64,000 nucleotides of DNA from Paraflavitalea devenefica (GTDB taxonomy: Bacteria > Bacteroidota > Bacteroidia > Chitinophagales > Chitinophagaceae), in NCBI RefSeq assembly GCF_011759375.1, contig NZ_JAARML010000002.1, positions 2,170,001-2,234,000 on the forward strand. The letters run 5' to 3'. Positions within the stretch are counted from its first letter, which is position 1, and each line of letters starts with the position of its first letter. The translations under genes and the position numbers were made by a program. The notes beneath the pieces were generated by a model. It was not told the origin of the DNA and did no database searches. It was given only the letters and a program-made list of their open reading frames with translations. Of the stretch, positions 16,307-25,004 are shown one piece after another.

Positions 16307-17815
16307 CTATTCATACCCATATTTCTTCAAAAACGCGGCCCGTAGCGCTGCAATCTTTTGGGTAAAGCGCCTGTCGAACCAGATGGCATGACCAGCTCCT
16401 TCCAGCGTTTGAAATTCTACCTCATTGCCGGCTTCTTTGGAAGCGGTGGCAAAGGCTTTGGCGGTTGAATAAGGAACACTCTGATCATGGGTGCCATGAA
16501 TGAGCAGCATAGGTGGCAATCCCTTTTTCACTAAGTGTACCGGTGATATCTCCTTCACCGTATTTTTATCTTTTAAATCTTTGGATACCCAGGCGGTATT
16601 TTCATCCTGCATGAAATCATATACACCCGCATTTACCATCAGCAGGTTGGGCGTAGGACTATAATGCAGATCGTCGGTACTTTCATTCCACTTGTCAGCC
16701 AGGGCAGTGGCCAGGATCAAATGCCCGCCCGCAGAATTTCCCGTCACTACAATTTTATGGGTATCTATATTATATTCCTGTGCATGTTTACGCAGCCAGC
16801 GTATGGCGCTGCGCGCATCCTTCACCGCTTCAAATGGCGTAGTGCCCTGCCGGTCGGCCAGGCGATATTCCACGGAAGCAGCCACCCAGCCTTTCTTTGC
16901 ATAGGCTGCACAGTTATAGAAGGCCCATTCGGGACTTCCGTTAGTCCAGCTACCACCACTGAAATAAACGATCACGGGTCTTTGGGTAGCTGCCGCGCTA
17001 TCGGGCAAAAACAGGTGTATGTCCAGGTCAAAACCGTTCACCGTTTTATAGGTTTTTATCAGGTGATTTTCCCGTTCCTTTTTAGCCTCGGTATACAAGG
17101 CAATGATCTTTCTTTTGTAGGCAGTATCACGACAGGATGCCCTGAAGGAGCGGATCACATTTTCCAGGGTTTTCGCTCCCAGGTTCTCTATATGATTATT
17201 CAGGTAATCATATTGCCAGAAGTCGCGGCAGGTCTGATTCGTGAAATAGACAGGTATTATTTTCAGTGTACTGTTGAGCCTTTGATTGTCCATCCTCTTG
17301 TAAACACTTTTCCTGAGTTCGGCAGTAGCCGCATGCTGTAGAAAACCTCTTACATAAGCTTTAAGGTCTTCGCTGTTCAACAATGCAGGATGATTAAAGT
17401 AGGATAAGTTGGCATCCAGCCTGTTTTGTGTGGAAAGCGACAACTTCCCTTTTTTTCCGGTAGCTATTTCATGAAAATAAGGATAGTCCAGCAGGAGCTT
17501 ATCAAAGAAGAAATGGATACCAGTTTGTTCTGCGGCAATAAACGTGGTGTCTGCGTTATTGCTTTGGATCTTATACCTGTCCAGCCCGGTTTGAAAAGTG
17601 CTCCTTAATGAATCAATGGTGGCAACAAAAGCTTTTTCAGGCAGCGCGTATAGCTGGTTCCTGTTGGGATAAAAGTAGCCAGCAAAACTCCTGCTTGCTA
17701 TTTTTTGCCCGGCCTGGTATTGCTGACGCAGCGTGTCTGTAGGCGGCGCCAGTTGCGCTATACTGCCAAAAGAAGCTAGGGTAAGCAATGAATAGAGCCA
17801 GTTGATTTTTCTCAT
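16307..17815 (-). CDS. Secreted alpha/beta-hydrolase (BD-FAE/esterase-lipase type) with N-terminal extension
   Basis: 502 aa with a signal peptide (MRKINWLYSLLTLASFGSIAQ). The first ~250 residues form a helical extension I do not recognise. The C-terminal ~250 residues are an alpha/beta-hydrolase: VIVYFSGGSWTNGSPEW (oxyanion HGG-like loop with SGG), nucleophile Ser361 in VTGNSAGGHL, acid Asp near 444 in IHGTHDQSVP, and His476 in GAGHAIW. This order fits the BD-FAE/carboxylesterase group acting on acetylated sugars or small esters. It stands alone between a toxin remnant and a hairpin-containing gap. Confidence 0.85.
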   Translation of the reverse strand: MRKINWLYSLLTLASFGSIAQLAPPTDTLRQQYQAGQKIASRSFAGYFYPNRNQLYALPEKAFVATIDSLRSTFQTGLDRYKIQSNNADTTFIAAEQTGIHFFFDKLLLDYPYFHEIATGKKGKLSLSTQNRLDANLSYFNHPALLNSEDLKAYVRGFLQHAATAELRKSVYKRMDNQRLNSTLKIIPVYFTNQTCRDFWQYDYLNNHIENLGAKTLENVIRSFRASCRDTAYKRKIIALYTEAKKERENHLIKTYKTVNGFDLDIHLFLPDSAAATQRPVIVYFSGGSWTNGSPEWAFYNCAAYAKKGWVAASVEYRLADRQGTTPFEAVKDARSAIRWLRKHAQEYNIDTHKIVVTGNSAGGHLILATALADKWNESTDDLHYSPTPNLLMVNAGVYDFMQDENTAWVSKDLKDKNTVKEISPVHLVKKGLPPMLLIHGTHDQSVPYSTAKAFATASKEAGNEVEFQTLEGAGHAIWFDRRFTQKIAALRAAFLKKYGYE

Positions 17816-18269
17816 GTTAAGGTGCTATGGGGGTTAAAACAGGTTGTAAGGGCAGGGAGTTGGCTAAAGATAAAGGAGTATCTCATAACCTGCAACAAAG
17901 CCTGAAAAAGAAGCGATTATATCACGGTGGATGCTAATATAATCCTGGCCGGATGGTAGCGATACTGCCCAAAACAGCTTCCATAATTGCACTGGAATGC
18001 CCTGCAACTTGCACTGGGATAGTAGTCCCGGTGCAAGTTGCAATATATGCGGGTGCATACCAGGAATAGATAACTAATACTGAATCAATAGAGTAGGAGG
18101 GCTATTGAGGGCAATTCGGTAAGTGTTCAGTGCAATTATTATATGGAAACGCTCTCAGAAAGATTGATTTTCAATATCATAAAGAAAGTTATAGCGTGAT
18201 AAGTCTCATTTTCCCTGCATCCCGTATATAGATTCGGAAGAGTGATTTTACCATAATACCTCACTAACC
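17816..18269. other. Gene-free stretch with a strong hairpin
   Basis: No supported coding frame. The only marked structure is the hairpin at 18004-18041. A 9-nt direct repeat, ttgcactgg, occurs at 17987 and again at 18010 within the left arm. A short minus-strand frame at 17864-18058 crosses the hairpin and has no coding character. Confidence 0.55.
18004..18041. repeat. 16-bp inverted repeat
   Basis: Arms gcaacttgcactggga (18004-18019) and tcccggtgcaagttgc (18026-18041) with a 6-nt loop tagtag. Fifteen Watson-Crick pairs plus one G-U pair in plus-strand RNA. It has no flanking T tract, so it is not an ordinary terminator. It could be a two-sided operator, an RNA element or a small mobile repeat. 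Confidence 0.75.
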
Positions 18270-18950
18270 ATGCCTACAAGAAAGACCACCAGCCTGACCA
18301 AAAAACGGGTTGAGCAGGAGCAGGCTTTTGAACGTACCCGGGAAAATATGTCGGAATTTGGGCGGGCAGGTACTGCCAACCGGTTGCTTCGTTCTGCTTT
18401 AAAACCAATATTAGTTAAGGTAGCCGATCGTTATGTTTCGGGCAGGTTAACAAAGCGGATGATGTGTATTATACAAAGCGACCCGGTAAATGGCAGGGGT
18501 GAACGCATCATTACCGCTCAGGCATTGTCCATGCTGGAAGGGTTTAATTTCAACCGTAACAAATCACTGAACGATACCCTGTATGCCACTTACCATATTA
18601 ACTACGACCGCGCAACGGGGCTTGCGACAATACAGATCCCTTTTTTTAACGCTACTGCAATGGTGGATGCTGTAGCATATACCGGCTCTTACGGCTTCAT
18701 CGCCTGTGCACTTGCAATAGATTTTACCCACCAGCAGGTTGAATATGCCCACCAGCAAACCGATATCATTGCAGTTAATGATACTACCACAAAGTCCATT
18801 CACATTTCCTTGTCGCTGCCTGCCGGCAATGTTCATCCTGTAATTATTACATTGGGAGTTGAATTCTATGACCTGGATGATGATCACAAGCATGTAATCA
18901 TAGATAAAGCGTCTAATGCCATGGCTGTTGTGAAAGTGTTGACGGGATAG
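18270..18950 (+). CDS. Conserved Bacteroidota protein of unknown function
   Basis: 226 aa, no signal peptide or membrane segment. A basic start (MPTRKTTSLTKKRVEQEQAF) precedes a helix-rich part with NMSEFGRAGTANRLLRSALKP and RMMCIIQSDPVNGRGER. The second half (from ATYHINYDRATGLATIQIPFF) is beta-rich and acidic near the end (FYDLDDDHKH). I recall similar uncharacterised proteins in Bacteroidota but no function. No operon partner is clear; the next gene starts 62 bp later. Confidence 0.75.
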   Translation: MPTRKTTSLTKKRVEQEQAFERTRENMSEFGRAGTANRLLRSALKPILVKVADRYVSGRLTKRMMCIIQSDPVNGRGERIITAQALSMLEGFNFNRNKSLNDTLYATYHINYDRATGLATIQIPFFNATAMVDAVAYTGSYGFIACALAIDFTHQQVEYAHQQTDIIAVNDTTTKSIHISLSLPAGNVHPVIITLGVEFYDLDDDHKHVIIDKASNAMAVVKVLTG

Positions 18951-19012
18951 CTATAGGTTGATGGTGGGTTATTCTGATTAGCTAACGACAAGCAACAATT
19001 TATTTGGGCAGT

Positions 19013-19483
19013 ATGAACTATGAAAGATACACAGAATTGGAGATATCATCGGATGCTTTGGAGTATAAATTTATCAGCAGAGGCCCTAAGGGTGATATAC
19101 CCAAAATTATTCAATTCAAGGCTACCTATATTCCCAATATGTACAACCTGGCTTTTGGAGATCTATCCCATGATGGTTCTATTGATGACTTGGTTGTTAA
19201 TAACAACAAGGATAGAAATAAGATACTGGCTACCGTAACGTCAGCAGTATATGAGTTTACCAGCAAATTTCCTGAAAATGGGGTATTCTTTACTGGCAGC
19301 ACTCCCGAAAGAACAAGGCTTTACCGGATGGCCATAGCCCTCAATTACGGGGAATTAGTAGCTGATTTTGAAATATTTGGAATAATAAGGGACATGAATA
19401 CCTTTTTAGATGTTCCCTTTGAGAAAGGTGTAGATTACTTTGGCTTTTTGATAAAGCGAAAAAATGCTAAATTTGAGAAATGA
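19013..19483 (+). CDS. DUF6934-family protein
   Basis: 156 aa from ATG 19013 (an upstream in-frame TTG at 19004 is unlikely). The central FGDLSHDGSIDDLVVNNNKDRNKIL and VFFTGSTPERTRLYRMAIA match the conserved core I recall for DUF6934, a Bacteroidota family. No signal peptide, small alpha/beta protein. The stop overlaps the start of a 52-aa gene in an ATGA arrangement, so the two are translationally coupled. This two-gene layout looks like a toxin-antitoxin or regulator pair, but no activity is known to me. Confidence 0.75.
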   Translation: MNYERYTELEISSDALEYKFISRGPKGDIPKIIQFKATYIPNMYNLAFGDLSHDGSIDDLVVNNNKDRNKILATVTSAVYEFTSKFPENGVFFTGSTPERTRLYRMAIALNYGELVADFEIFGIIRDMNTFLDVPFEKGVDYFGFLIKRKNAKFEK

Positions 19484-19638
19484 AAAAGAAAAAGACACTA
19501 AAAGGTGCTAAGGATTTTGGAGTAAAGCTGAAGGTTAACAAAGACCTCGACAAGCTTTCCGGAGAAAATCTTTTTCCGGAAAAGTTGGAGCAGGCCAATA
19601 AAATTCTGTCCAATACGAAGTTTAGATATGTAAAGTAG
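19480..19638 (+). CDS. Small basic protein coupled to the DUF6934 gene
   Basis: 52 aa: Lys-rich start (MKKKKTLKGAKDFGVKLKV) and a short helical tail (LFPEKLEQANKILSNTKFRY). Starts on the ATGA overlap with the DUF6934 gene and is followed 22 nt later by a clear terminator, so the two form a complete two-gene transcript. It resembles neither a leader peptide nor a membrane peptide. Possibly the partner (antitoxin or small regulator) of the DUF6934 protein; this is inference. Confidence 0.65.
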   Translation: MKKKKTLKGAKDFGVKLKVNKDLDKLSGENLFPEKLEQANKILSNTKFRYVK

Positions 19639-19659
19639 ATCCTACAATAAAATATTAGC

Positions 19660-19688
19660 AAAGCTACCTTTAAGAGGTAGCTTTTTTT
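19660..19688 (+). terminator. Rho-independent terminator
   Basis: Perfect 10-bp stem aaagctacct (19660-19669) / aggtagcttt (19675-19684), loop ttaag, then a T run. Ends the DUF6934/52-aa transcript. Confidence 0.9.
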
Positions 19689-19784
19689 ATTACTACCAGT
19701 TGCGCTAATAAAACCTGCCGAAAAATCATAGTTCTCTTACAATTCCCTGTTAACTACAAGCGATAGAGTAAGGTGTGTTCTCAT

Positions 19785-19856
19785 TTCAAACGTTTGCACT
19801 TCCTGCAAACGCCGACAAACGTTTGCGCACAGCTCTTTTCGTGCAAACGCTTGCGC
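19785..19856 (+). promoter_or_regulatory. Cluster of three LacI-type operators
   Basis: Palindromic cores caaacgtttg at 19787-19796 and 19816-19825 and caaacgcttg at 19844-19853, spaced 29 and 28 bp centre to centre, plus a half site tgcaaacg at 19804-19811. The core CAAACGYTTG is the classic LacI/GalR-family operator form. They sit 115-185 bp before the ATG of the beta-helix protein, in a stretch without any supported gene (19639-19969). The likely binder is the LacI-type regulator at 22531-23556. Confidence 0.8.
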
Positions 19857-19969
19857 GTTGTTTTGCAAGGACAGTTGGTTATGTTTGGTATACAATCTCC
19901 CGCACGCGTAGCAGATCTCCCTTTGAAAATGACTATTGCATCATTCATAAATTCAAAAATCATTTTACT

Positions 19970-22465
19970 ATGAAATGGAGAACTACCTTATTCGCCATCG
20001 GCTTCCTGCTGGCCTTTATAGGGGCCGGTGCGCAAACACCCAATGAGTATTACGTAGATGGATCACTCACGACTAATGGAAATGGTACGGCCGTCAGTCC
20101 CTGGAACAGGATATGGTATGCTATTAACCGTAGTCCGCGCGATACGACCAAAGACGCCATTGTATACATCAAGCGGGGCACCTATGAAATTGACTCCACT
20201 GATTTTCTCACACAGCTCTATATCGGCAGCGCCAATGGTGGCGGAGGCGGCAAATACCTCACTCTCCGGACTTATGCCGGCGATGAAGGGAAAGTGATCA
20301 TAGACGGAAAAAAGCTGGCTACTACTTCTTTCTATCCCAACATGCTGGTGATAAGCGGCGCTTCCTATGTGCGGCTGCAAAACCTCGTTTTCAGGAACCT
20401 CAAAAATACCAGTGGCTATGTGGTCAATGTACAGAACGCTCAAAACATAGAGATCAAAAATTGTGCCTTCGATACCCTGCAGTGGACCACCACCAGCGCT
20501 GAACATGGTTATCCCACTGTCAATAACAACAGCTACTTTATACATCCCATTTACCTGGCGAATAGTTCAACGGTAACCATACAGGCCGATACCTTGCGTA
20601 ACTCCGCCATTGGCTGGGGCGACCTGTTGCGTGATGCAGGCGGTAATACAGGTATTTCCATCAGCACGCTGGTCACTACCAACAATACAGGTGTAGCCTC
20701 CAATTATTACGTGGCATTAACCGGTAATGATACCACCGGCAGCGGTTCTCTTACCCAACCCTGGCGTACGATAAAAAGGGCCATTGACCTCGCCGGCATC
20801 AATTATACGTACGTGCCGTCACAACTCATCAATGCGCCCGTTACCATTCATCTGCGGGCCGGTACGCACAAGCCGGCGGGTACCGGGCTGTTTATCGGGT
20901 CTAATCGCGGTGTTAATGGCCAATGGTTTACCATCAGGAACTATCCCGGTGAAAGCCCGGTGGTAGATGGTAGTGATATTACGGCGAAGTTTGCTGCTTT
21001 GCTTTCCCTGTCAGATACTAAGTATATCCACATTGAAGGATTGAAGCTCACTAAGATGACCAATGATTCTGCCTTACAGAATGCAGCGCCGTCTGTAGGA
21101 ATAAAAGATACCCGTTTCGGGATCATCGTAAGTGGTAAATCGTCCAACATTGTTATTAAGAAGAATGAAATATATGACATGGCGTGGACCAGGAACCTTA
21201 CTAAACAGAAGATCCCTGCAGCTACCGACAACCTCAATCCGCTCGTGGTCCTGGGCACCACCGATACGGCCGTCAGGAATGTGGTCATTGACAGTAACCT
21301 GGTGCACGATAATGTGCCGGGTTATAGTGAAGCGGTCACCATCAATGGGAATGTGGATTCCTTTGCCGTGACCAATAATGAAGTGTACGACAATGCCAAT
21401 ATAGGCATCGTAGCCGCAGGCCATTACCAATGGATTGTGGATGATGCGGGCTTTTCGGTAACTGCCCCCAACAACTATTCAAAGAACGGCTATATCAGGA
21501 GCAATACCGTGTACAGGAATATTTCACCCATTGCTATCTCGGCAGGTATTTACCTCGATGGTTCCAGCAATGTGACCGTGGAAGACAATGAATCGTATAA
21601 GAATGGTGTTGGCTTATCGGTGGGTAATGAACAATCCAACAGCACCAGCGGCGGCCACCTCATACAAAATAATGTATTCAGGGATAACCTGGGCGCCGGC
21701 ATGTATTATGGCAGTACTAACTCCACCTCCATGGTGCAGAACTGTGTCGCCAAATGGAATACCCTGCGGAATAACTATATCCTCGATTCTGTGCTGCGGG
21801 CAAGGGCCAATAACCAATATGGTATTACCAATGCCAGCCAGCGGTACACAGAACTGAATGTATACAGGCTGCAGAACAGCACCTTTGAAGAAAATACCAT
21901 CGAGTCGCTGTCCAACATCGTGCTGGGCTTTTACCTCACGCAGTCCGGACTTACCTTCCGGTACAATGAATACTATGTGATCAGTGAAGATGCCTGCCAG
22001 GCCATTTTTGTAAGGGATAACAATAATGATGGCGGCATTGTAACACCCACCGATGATATCTTCACTACCTTCCATCAATACGGATTGCAAACCGGTTACG
22101 ACCATACATCCAGTTGCGAGGGGCAAAATTATAGTGCTACAGGCTGTGGTACTTCCGGACTGGGAGGCAGTAACATGGTGACCGGGATAGTGGAAGCGGA
22201 AATGTTACAGAAAATAGCCGTATATCCTAATCCTGTTGTCAACAACCTCACAGTGCGCATTGGTATGAAGGGAAAGGGGACCGTGAAACTGGAGTTGTTT
22301 GACATAGCCGGCAGGTTATTACTCACCCGGCAGCAACAACTGGCGGCTGGTAATTATACCCTGGGATGGGATAACATCAGGCAGCAGGGAGTGACTACAG
22401 GTGTATACCTGTTGAAAGTGAGCATGCCCACTGAACGGAAAATAATCAGGTTGCTGGTGCAGTAG
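19970..22465 (+). CDS. T9SS-secreted right-handed beta-helix protein (putative polysaccharide-active enzyme)
   Basis: 831 aa from ATG 19970, where a signal peptide begins (MKWRTTLFAIGFLLAFIGAGAQ); the frame upstream runs through the operator cluster and is not coding. Two modules start with the same opening, NEYYVDGSLTTNGNGTAVSPW near residue 23 and SNYYVALTGNDTTGSGSL near 243, typical of DUF1565/pectate-lyase-like beta-helices. Repeated short strands with V..N.I...N follow (VIKKNEIYDM, VVIDSNLVHDN, VEDNESYKNGVGL). The last ~80 residues are a T9SS type A sorting domain (AVYPNPVVNNLTVRI ... GVYLLKVSMPTERKIIRLLV). So it is exported by the type 9 system and cleaved or anchored at the surface. 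Catalytic specificity cannot be read here. Controlled probably by the LacI-type sites upstream. Confidence 0.85.
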   Translation: MKWRTTLFAIGFLLAFIGAGAQTPNEYYVDGSLTTNGNGTAVSPWNRIWYAINRSPRDTTKDAIVYIKRGTYEIDSTDFLTQLYIGSANGGGGGKYLTLRTYAGDEGKVIIDGKKLATTSFYPNMLVISGASYVRLQNLVFRNLKNTSGYVVNVQNAQNIEIKNCAFDTLQWTTTSAEHGYPTVNNNSYFIHPIYLANSSTVTIQADTLRNSAIGWGDLLRDAGGNTGISISTLVTTNNTGVASNYYVALTGNDTTGSGSLTQPWRTIKRAIDLAGINYTYVPSQLINAPVTIHLRAGTHKPAGTGLFIGSNRGVNGQWFTIRNYPGESPVVDGSDITAKFAALLSLSDTKYIHIEGLKLTKMTNDSALQNAAPSVGIKDTRFGIIVSGKSSNIVIKKNEIYDMAWTRNLTKQKIPAATDNLNPLVVLGTTDTAVRNVVIDSNLVHDNVPGYSEAVTINGNVDSFAVTNNEVYDNANIGIVAAGHYQWIVDDAGFSVTAPNNYSKNGYIRSNTVYRNISPIAISAGIYLDGSSNVTVEDNESYKNGVGLSVGNEQSNSTSGGHLIQNNVFRDNLGAGMYYGSTNSTSMVQNCVAKWNTLRNNYILDSVLRARANNQYGITNASQRYTELNVYRLQNSTFEENTIESLSNIVLGFYLTQSGLTFRYNEYYVISEDACQAIFVRDNNNDGGIVTPTDDIFTTFHQYGLQTGYDHTSSCEGQNYSATGCGTSGLGGSNMVTGIVEAEMLQKIAVYPNPVVNNLTVRIGMKGKGTVKLELFDIAGRLLLTRQQQLAAGNYTLGWDNIRQQGVTTGVYLLKVSMPTERKIIRLLVQ

Positions 22466-22466
22466 G

Positions 22467-22524
22467 TTAAGGTGGGTCGCCCTGCCGGGCTGCTTTTGTA
22501 GCGCTGTAGGGCGGCTCACCTTAA
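22467..22524 (+). terminator. Hairpin terminator-like element, GTGGGTCG/CGGCTCAC type
   Basis: 17-nt arms at 22467-22483 and 22508-22524 pair completely with two G-U pairs in plus-strand RNA, spacer 24 nt. It starts right after the beta-helix stop and faces the convergent LacI gene. There is no T run. The arms share GTGGGTCG and CGGCTCAC with the hairpin at 61568, including the same two wobble pairs, so both belong to one element type. Confidence 0.7.
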
Positions 22525-22530
22525 TGGATA

Positions 22531-23556
22531 TTATTTCTTTTCATGTATGATCAACTGTGAATCCAGGATGATCTTATAATAAGTCATATTCCCGGCTTCA
22601 TTGTCATTTTTGGCCAATAACTCCAATAATATCTCGGTTGCTTTTTGTCCCTGCAGATAAGGGAACTGCTCTACAGATGCCTGGGGAGGATACGCCGTAT
22701 AGTTGCTGATGGGCAGGTTGGCATAGCTGACAAAACAAAGGTCCTTGTTGATCTTTCTTTTATGCTTCATGGCGCATTGTACCGCATCCATGGCAACGTA
22801 ATCATTGAAGGCAACGATCGCTGTCGGTTTTCTTTTGGAGTTCAATAATTCTTCCGTAGCACGGTAAGTACTTTCGGCGGTCAGGTCGGTGTTGACGATC
22901 AGGGAAGGGTCAAACTTTAAACGGCTTTTGGACATCGCTTCCCGGTAACCCTGCTTACGTTCCTCACTGGCAAATAGCTTTTCTGGCCCATTGATCATAC
23001 CTATCACCCGGTGCCCTTGTTTGAACAGGTAATTAATGGCCTGGATGGTACCCGATGCCATATTGCAGGCAACATAATGGATATTGGGCATATTGGGTAT
23101 CCGGTCGAAAAACACTACCGGGATATTGTATTTCTTGAGTGCTTCAAAATGCTCATAGTTGTTCGTGTTCTTGGAAATAGAAACGACCAGGCCGTCCACC
23201 CGGTGATTCTTCATCGTCTCCACGATCTTCTGTTCCCGTTTTTCATCGTCATGGCTTTGGCCAAGCAGCACTGTATAATTATTCTTCTCTGCCACATCTT
23301 CAATGCCGCTGATGGAAGCAGAAAAGAACATCTCGGAAAGCTCCGGCAATATGACGCCGATGGTATAGGTTTTTCTTTGCTGGAAAAACAGCGCCGTTTG
23401 GTTGGGTTCATAATTGAGTTGCCTGGCCAGCTCCTGCACCCTTGTCCTGGTGCGGAGGCCAATGGCCGGGTGGCCATTCAGGGCGCGCGAAACAGTAGAG
23501 GCGGATATGTTCAATTGTTTCGCGATCTCTTTGATCGTAGGCAGTTTGGCAGACAT
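22531..23556 (-). CDS. LacI-family transcriptional regulator
   Basis: 341 aa. Residues ~7-27, TIKEIAKQLNISASTVSRAL, form the LacI helix-turn-helix, followed by the hinge region (RVQELARQLNYEPNQTA). From ~64 (TYTIGVILPELSEMFFSASI) a periplasmic-binding-protein-like sugar-sensing domain continues to the end, with normal family length. Convergent with the beta-helix gene and divergent from the HGSNAT-like gene. LacI-type palindromes lie before its own promoter and before two other genes of the locus, so it likely controls the whole glycan locus in response to a sugar. The effector is unknown. Confidence 0.92.
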   Translation of the reverse strand: MSAKLPTIKEIAKQLNISASTVSRALNGHPAIGLRTRTRVQELARQLNYEPNQTALFFQQRKTYTIGVILPELSEMFFSASISGIEDVAEKNNYTVLLGQSHDDEKREQKIVETMKNHRVDGLVVSISKNTNNYEHFEALKKYNIPVVFFDRIPNMPNIHYVACNMASGTIQAINYLFKQGHRVIGMINGPEKLFASEERKQGYREAMSKSRLKFDPSLIVNTDLTAESTYRATEELLNSKRKPTAIVAFNDYVAMDAVQCAMKHKRKINKDLCFVSYANLPISNYTAYPPQASVEQFPYLQGQKATEILLELLAKNDNEAGNMTYYKIILDSQLIIHEKK

Positions 23557-23610
23557 TCAACTAAATTTTTCAAAAGGTAGAAATTTTTAATCAAACCCCT
23601 TGCTTTCTAT

Positions 23611-23692
23611 TCAAACGTTTGCATAAAGGGAAAGTAAGGTGCTCATCAATGCAGGTATTTTTCTTTTGAGAAAAATAGAGCAATTTAGGATA
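23611..23692 (+). promoter_or_regulatory. LacI-type operator and promoter-like motif before the HGSNAT-like gene
   Basis: Operator core caaacgtttg at 23612-23621, in the divergent region between the LacI gene and the HGSNAT-like gene. A motif ttaggataac starts at 23685, with ttttga 20 nt upstream. The operator centre lies 69.5 bp before the T of TAGGAT; exactly the same distance occurs in front of susC (24888-24972), which makes the pairing meaningful. Confidence 0.7.
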
Positions 23693-23712
23693 ACCATTAA
23701 ACGGTGCTATCC

Positions 23713-24843
23713 ATGACTGCCACTACCAGTACAACCCCTCCAACACAACCCTTGTCCACACGTCTCGTATCGCTGGATACCATGCGCGGGCTCATCATGA
23801 TCCTGCTGGCGGCAGAAAGCTGCCGGTTGTATGAATCCCTGCACCACCTGGCTGCACCGGGTTTTGCTGCCGGCATGGTAGAGCAGTTCTTTCACCACCC
23901 CTGGCATGGCTTGCGCGCCTGGGACCTGGTACAGCCGGCTTTTATGACCATGGCCGGCACTGCCCTTTATATATCTTATTATTATAAGCGGCAACGCGGG
24001 ATAGCCTGGCAGCAACAGTCAACCCACATCCTGCTTCGTTGCGCCAAACTTTTTGTACTGGGTACAGCCCTCCATTGTGTATATGCCGGTAAGTTGGTGT
24101 GGGAATTGTGGAATGTGCTGACCCAGCTTGCTTTCACTACCCTGATTGCCTGGGTGATCATCAACGGGTCCTATACTTTTCAACTGATCATCTCCCTATT
24201 GTTGTTATTGCTTACAGAGTTCCTGTACCGTAGGGTATTAATGCCGGGGTTTGATCAGCCATTTACAGAGCACAAAAACTTTGGCGCCTGGTTCGACACG
24301 CTGGTGATGGGAAAGATCAATACCGATGGATGGGTGGCCATCAACATTATTCCTACGGCAGCGCATACGATATGGGGGGTGTTGGCGGGCAAGCTACTGG
24401 TACAGGAGGCGCCAGCCGCCAGGAAGATAAAGGCCTTGTTATGGGCAGGTGGCGCGGGGCTGATCATCGGCTATGGATTGGACATCAGTAATATTACGCC
24501 CATTATAAAACGCATCAGTACTACTGCTTTTATATTTGTTTCCGGTGGTTGGGTATTGCTGATCCTGGCTTTCTTGTACTGGCTGGTGGATGTAAGGCAG
24601 GTGAAGCGGTATGCGTGGATATTTACAGTAGTAGGCATGAATGCCATTTTCATTTACCTGTTCTTTGAAACAGTAGGCCATCAATGGCTGAATGGAACAA
24701 TAGCGGTATTTGTACAGGGAGGCGCCGGCCTTATCGGTGTTACACCGGCATGGCAGGAAGTACTGAGTGCATCGGCAACATTGTATGTAGAATGGTATAT
24801 CTGTTACTGGCTTTATAAAAAGAAAATATTCTTTAAACTGTAA
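23713..24843 (+). CDS. HGSNAT-like (DUF5009-type) membrane acetyltransferase, second copy
   Basis: 376 aa from ATG 23713 (in-frame GTG at 23704 is the alternative). About ten hydrophobic segments. It opens SLDTMRGLIMILLAAESC, and FFHHPWHGLRAWDLVQPAF near residue 60 corresponds to the segment with the active-site His in HGSNAT, though with WH in place of WN. Distant paralogue of the protein at 2928. Family knowledge points to transfer of acetyl groups across the inner membrane to sugars, but no alpha-N-acetylglucosaminidase is next to this copy, so its acceptor may differ. It precedes susC by 161 bp and shares promoter motifs with it. Confidence 0.72.
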   Translation: MTATTSTTPPTQPLSTRLVSLDTMRGLIMILLAAESCRLYESLHHLAAPGFAAGMVEQFFHHPWHGLRAWDLVQPAFMTMAGTALYISYYYKRQRGIAWQQQSTHILLRCAKLFVLGTALHCVYAGKLVWELWNVLTQLAFTTLIAWVIINGSYTFQLIISLLLLLLTEFLYRRVLMPGFDQPFTEHKNFGAWFDTLVMGKINTDGWVAINIIPTAAHTIWGVLAGKLLVQEAPAARKIKALLWAGGAGLIIGYGLDISNITPIIKRISTTAFIFVSGGWVLLILAFLYWLVDVRQVKRYAWIFTVVGMNAIFIYLFFETVGHQWLNGTIAVFVQGGAGLIGVTPAWQEVLSASATLYVEWYICYWLYKKKIFFKL

Positions 24844-24887
24844 AAAGTACAATAAAACTACGGGTAAGAGTAATGATGTGAAAATAG

Positions 24888-24973
24888 TGCAAACGCTTGC
24901 ATAACGAAAGGCAGTACAGATAAGGGGTTCAACATTTTGTTTTGATAGCAGAAAGCATGAAATTAGGATAACG
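24888..24973 (+). promoter_or_regulatory. LacI-type operator and promoter-like motif before susC
   Basis: Near-perfect palindrome tgcaaacgcttgca at 24888-24901. The motif ttaggataac starts at 24963, with ttttga upstream. Spacing from operator centre to TAGGAT is 69.5 bp, identical to the HGSNAT-like gene. An operator this far upstream is easier to reconcile with activation than with simple promoter blocking. Confidence 0.75.
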
Positions 24974-25004
24974 AATTTACACAAAACCCAAACTATCTAC
25001 TGCT

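Noticed and set aside
18004..18041. Rho-independent terminator
   Set aside because: Strong stem but no T tract on either side.
17864..18058. 64-aa minus-strand frame
   Set aside because: Crosses the 18004 hairpin and has no coding character.
19775..19969. 65-residue extension of the beta-helix protein
   Set aside because: Runs through the LacI-type operators; the signal peptide starts at the ATG at 19970.
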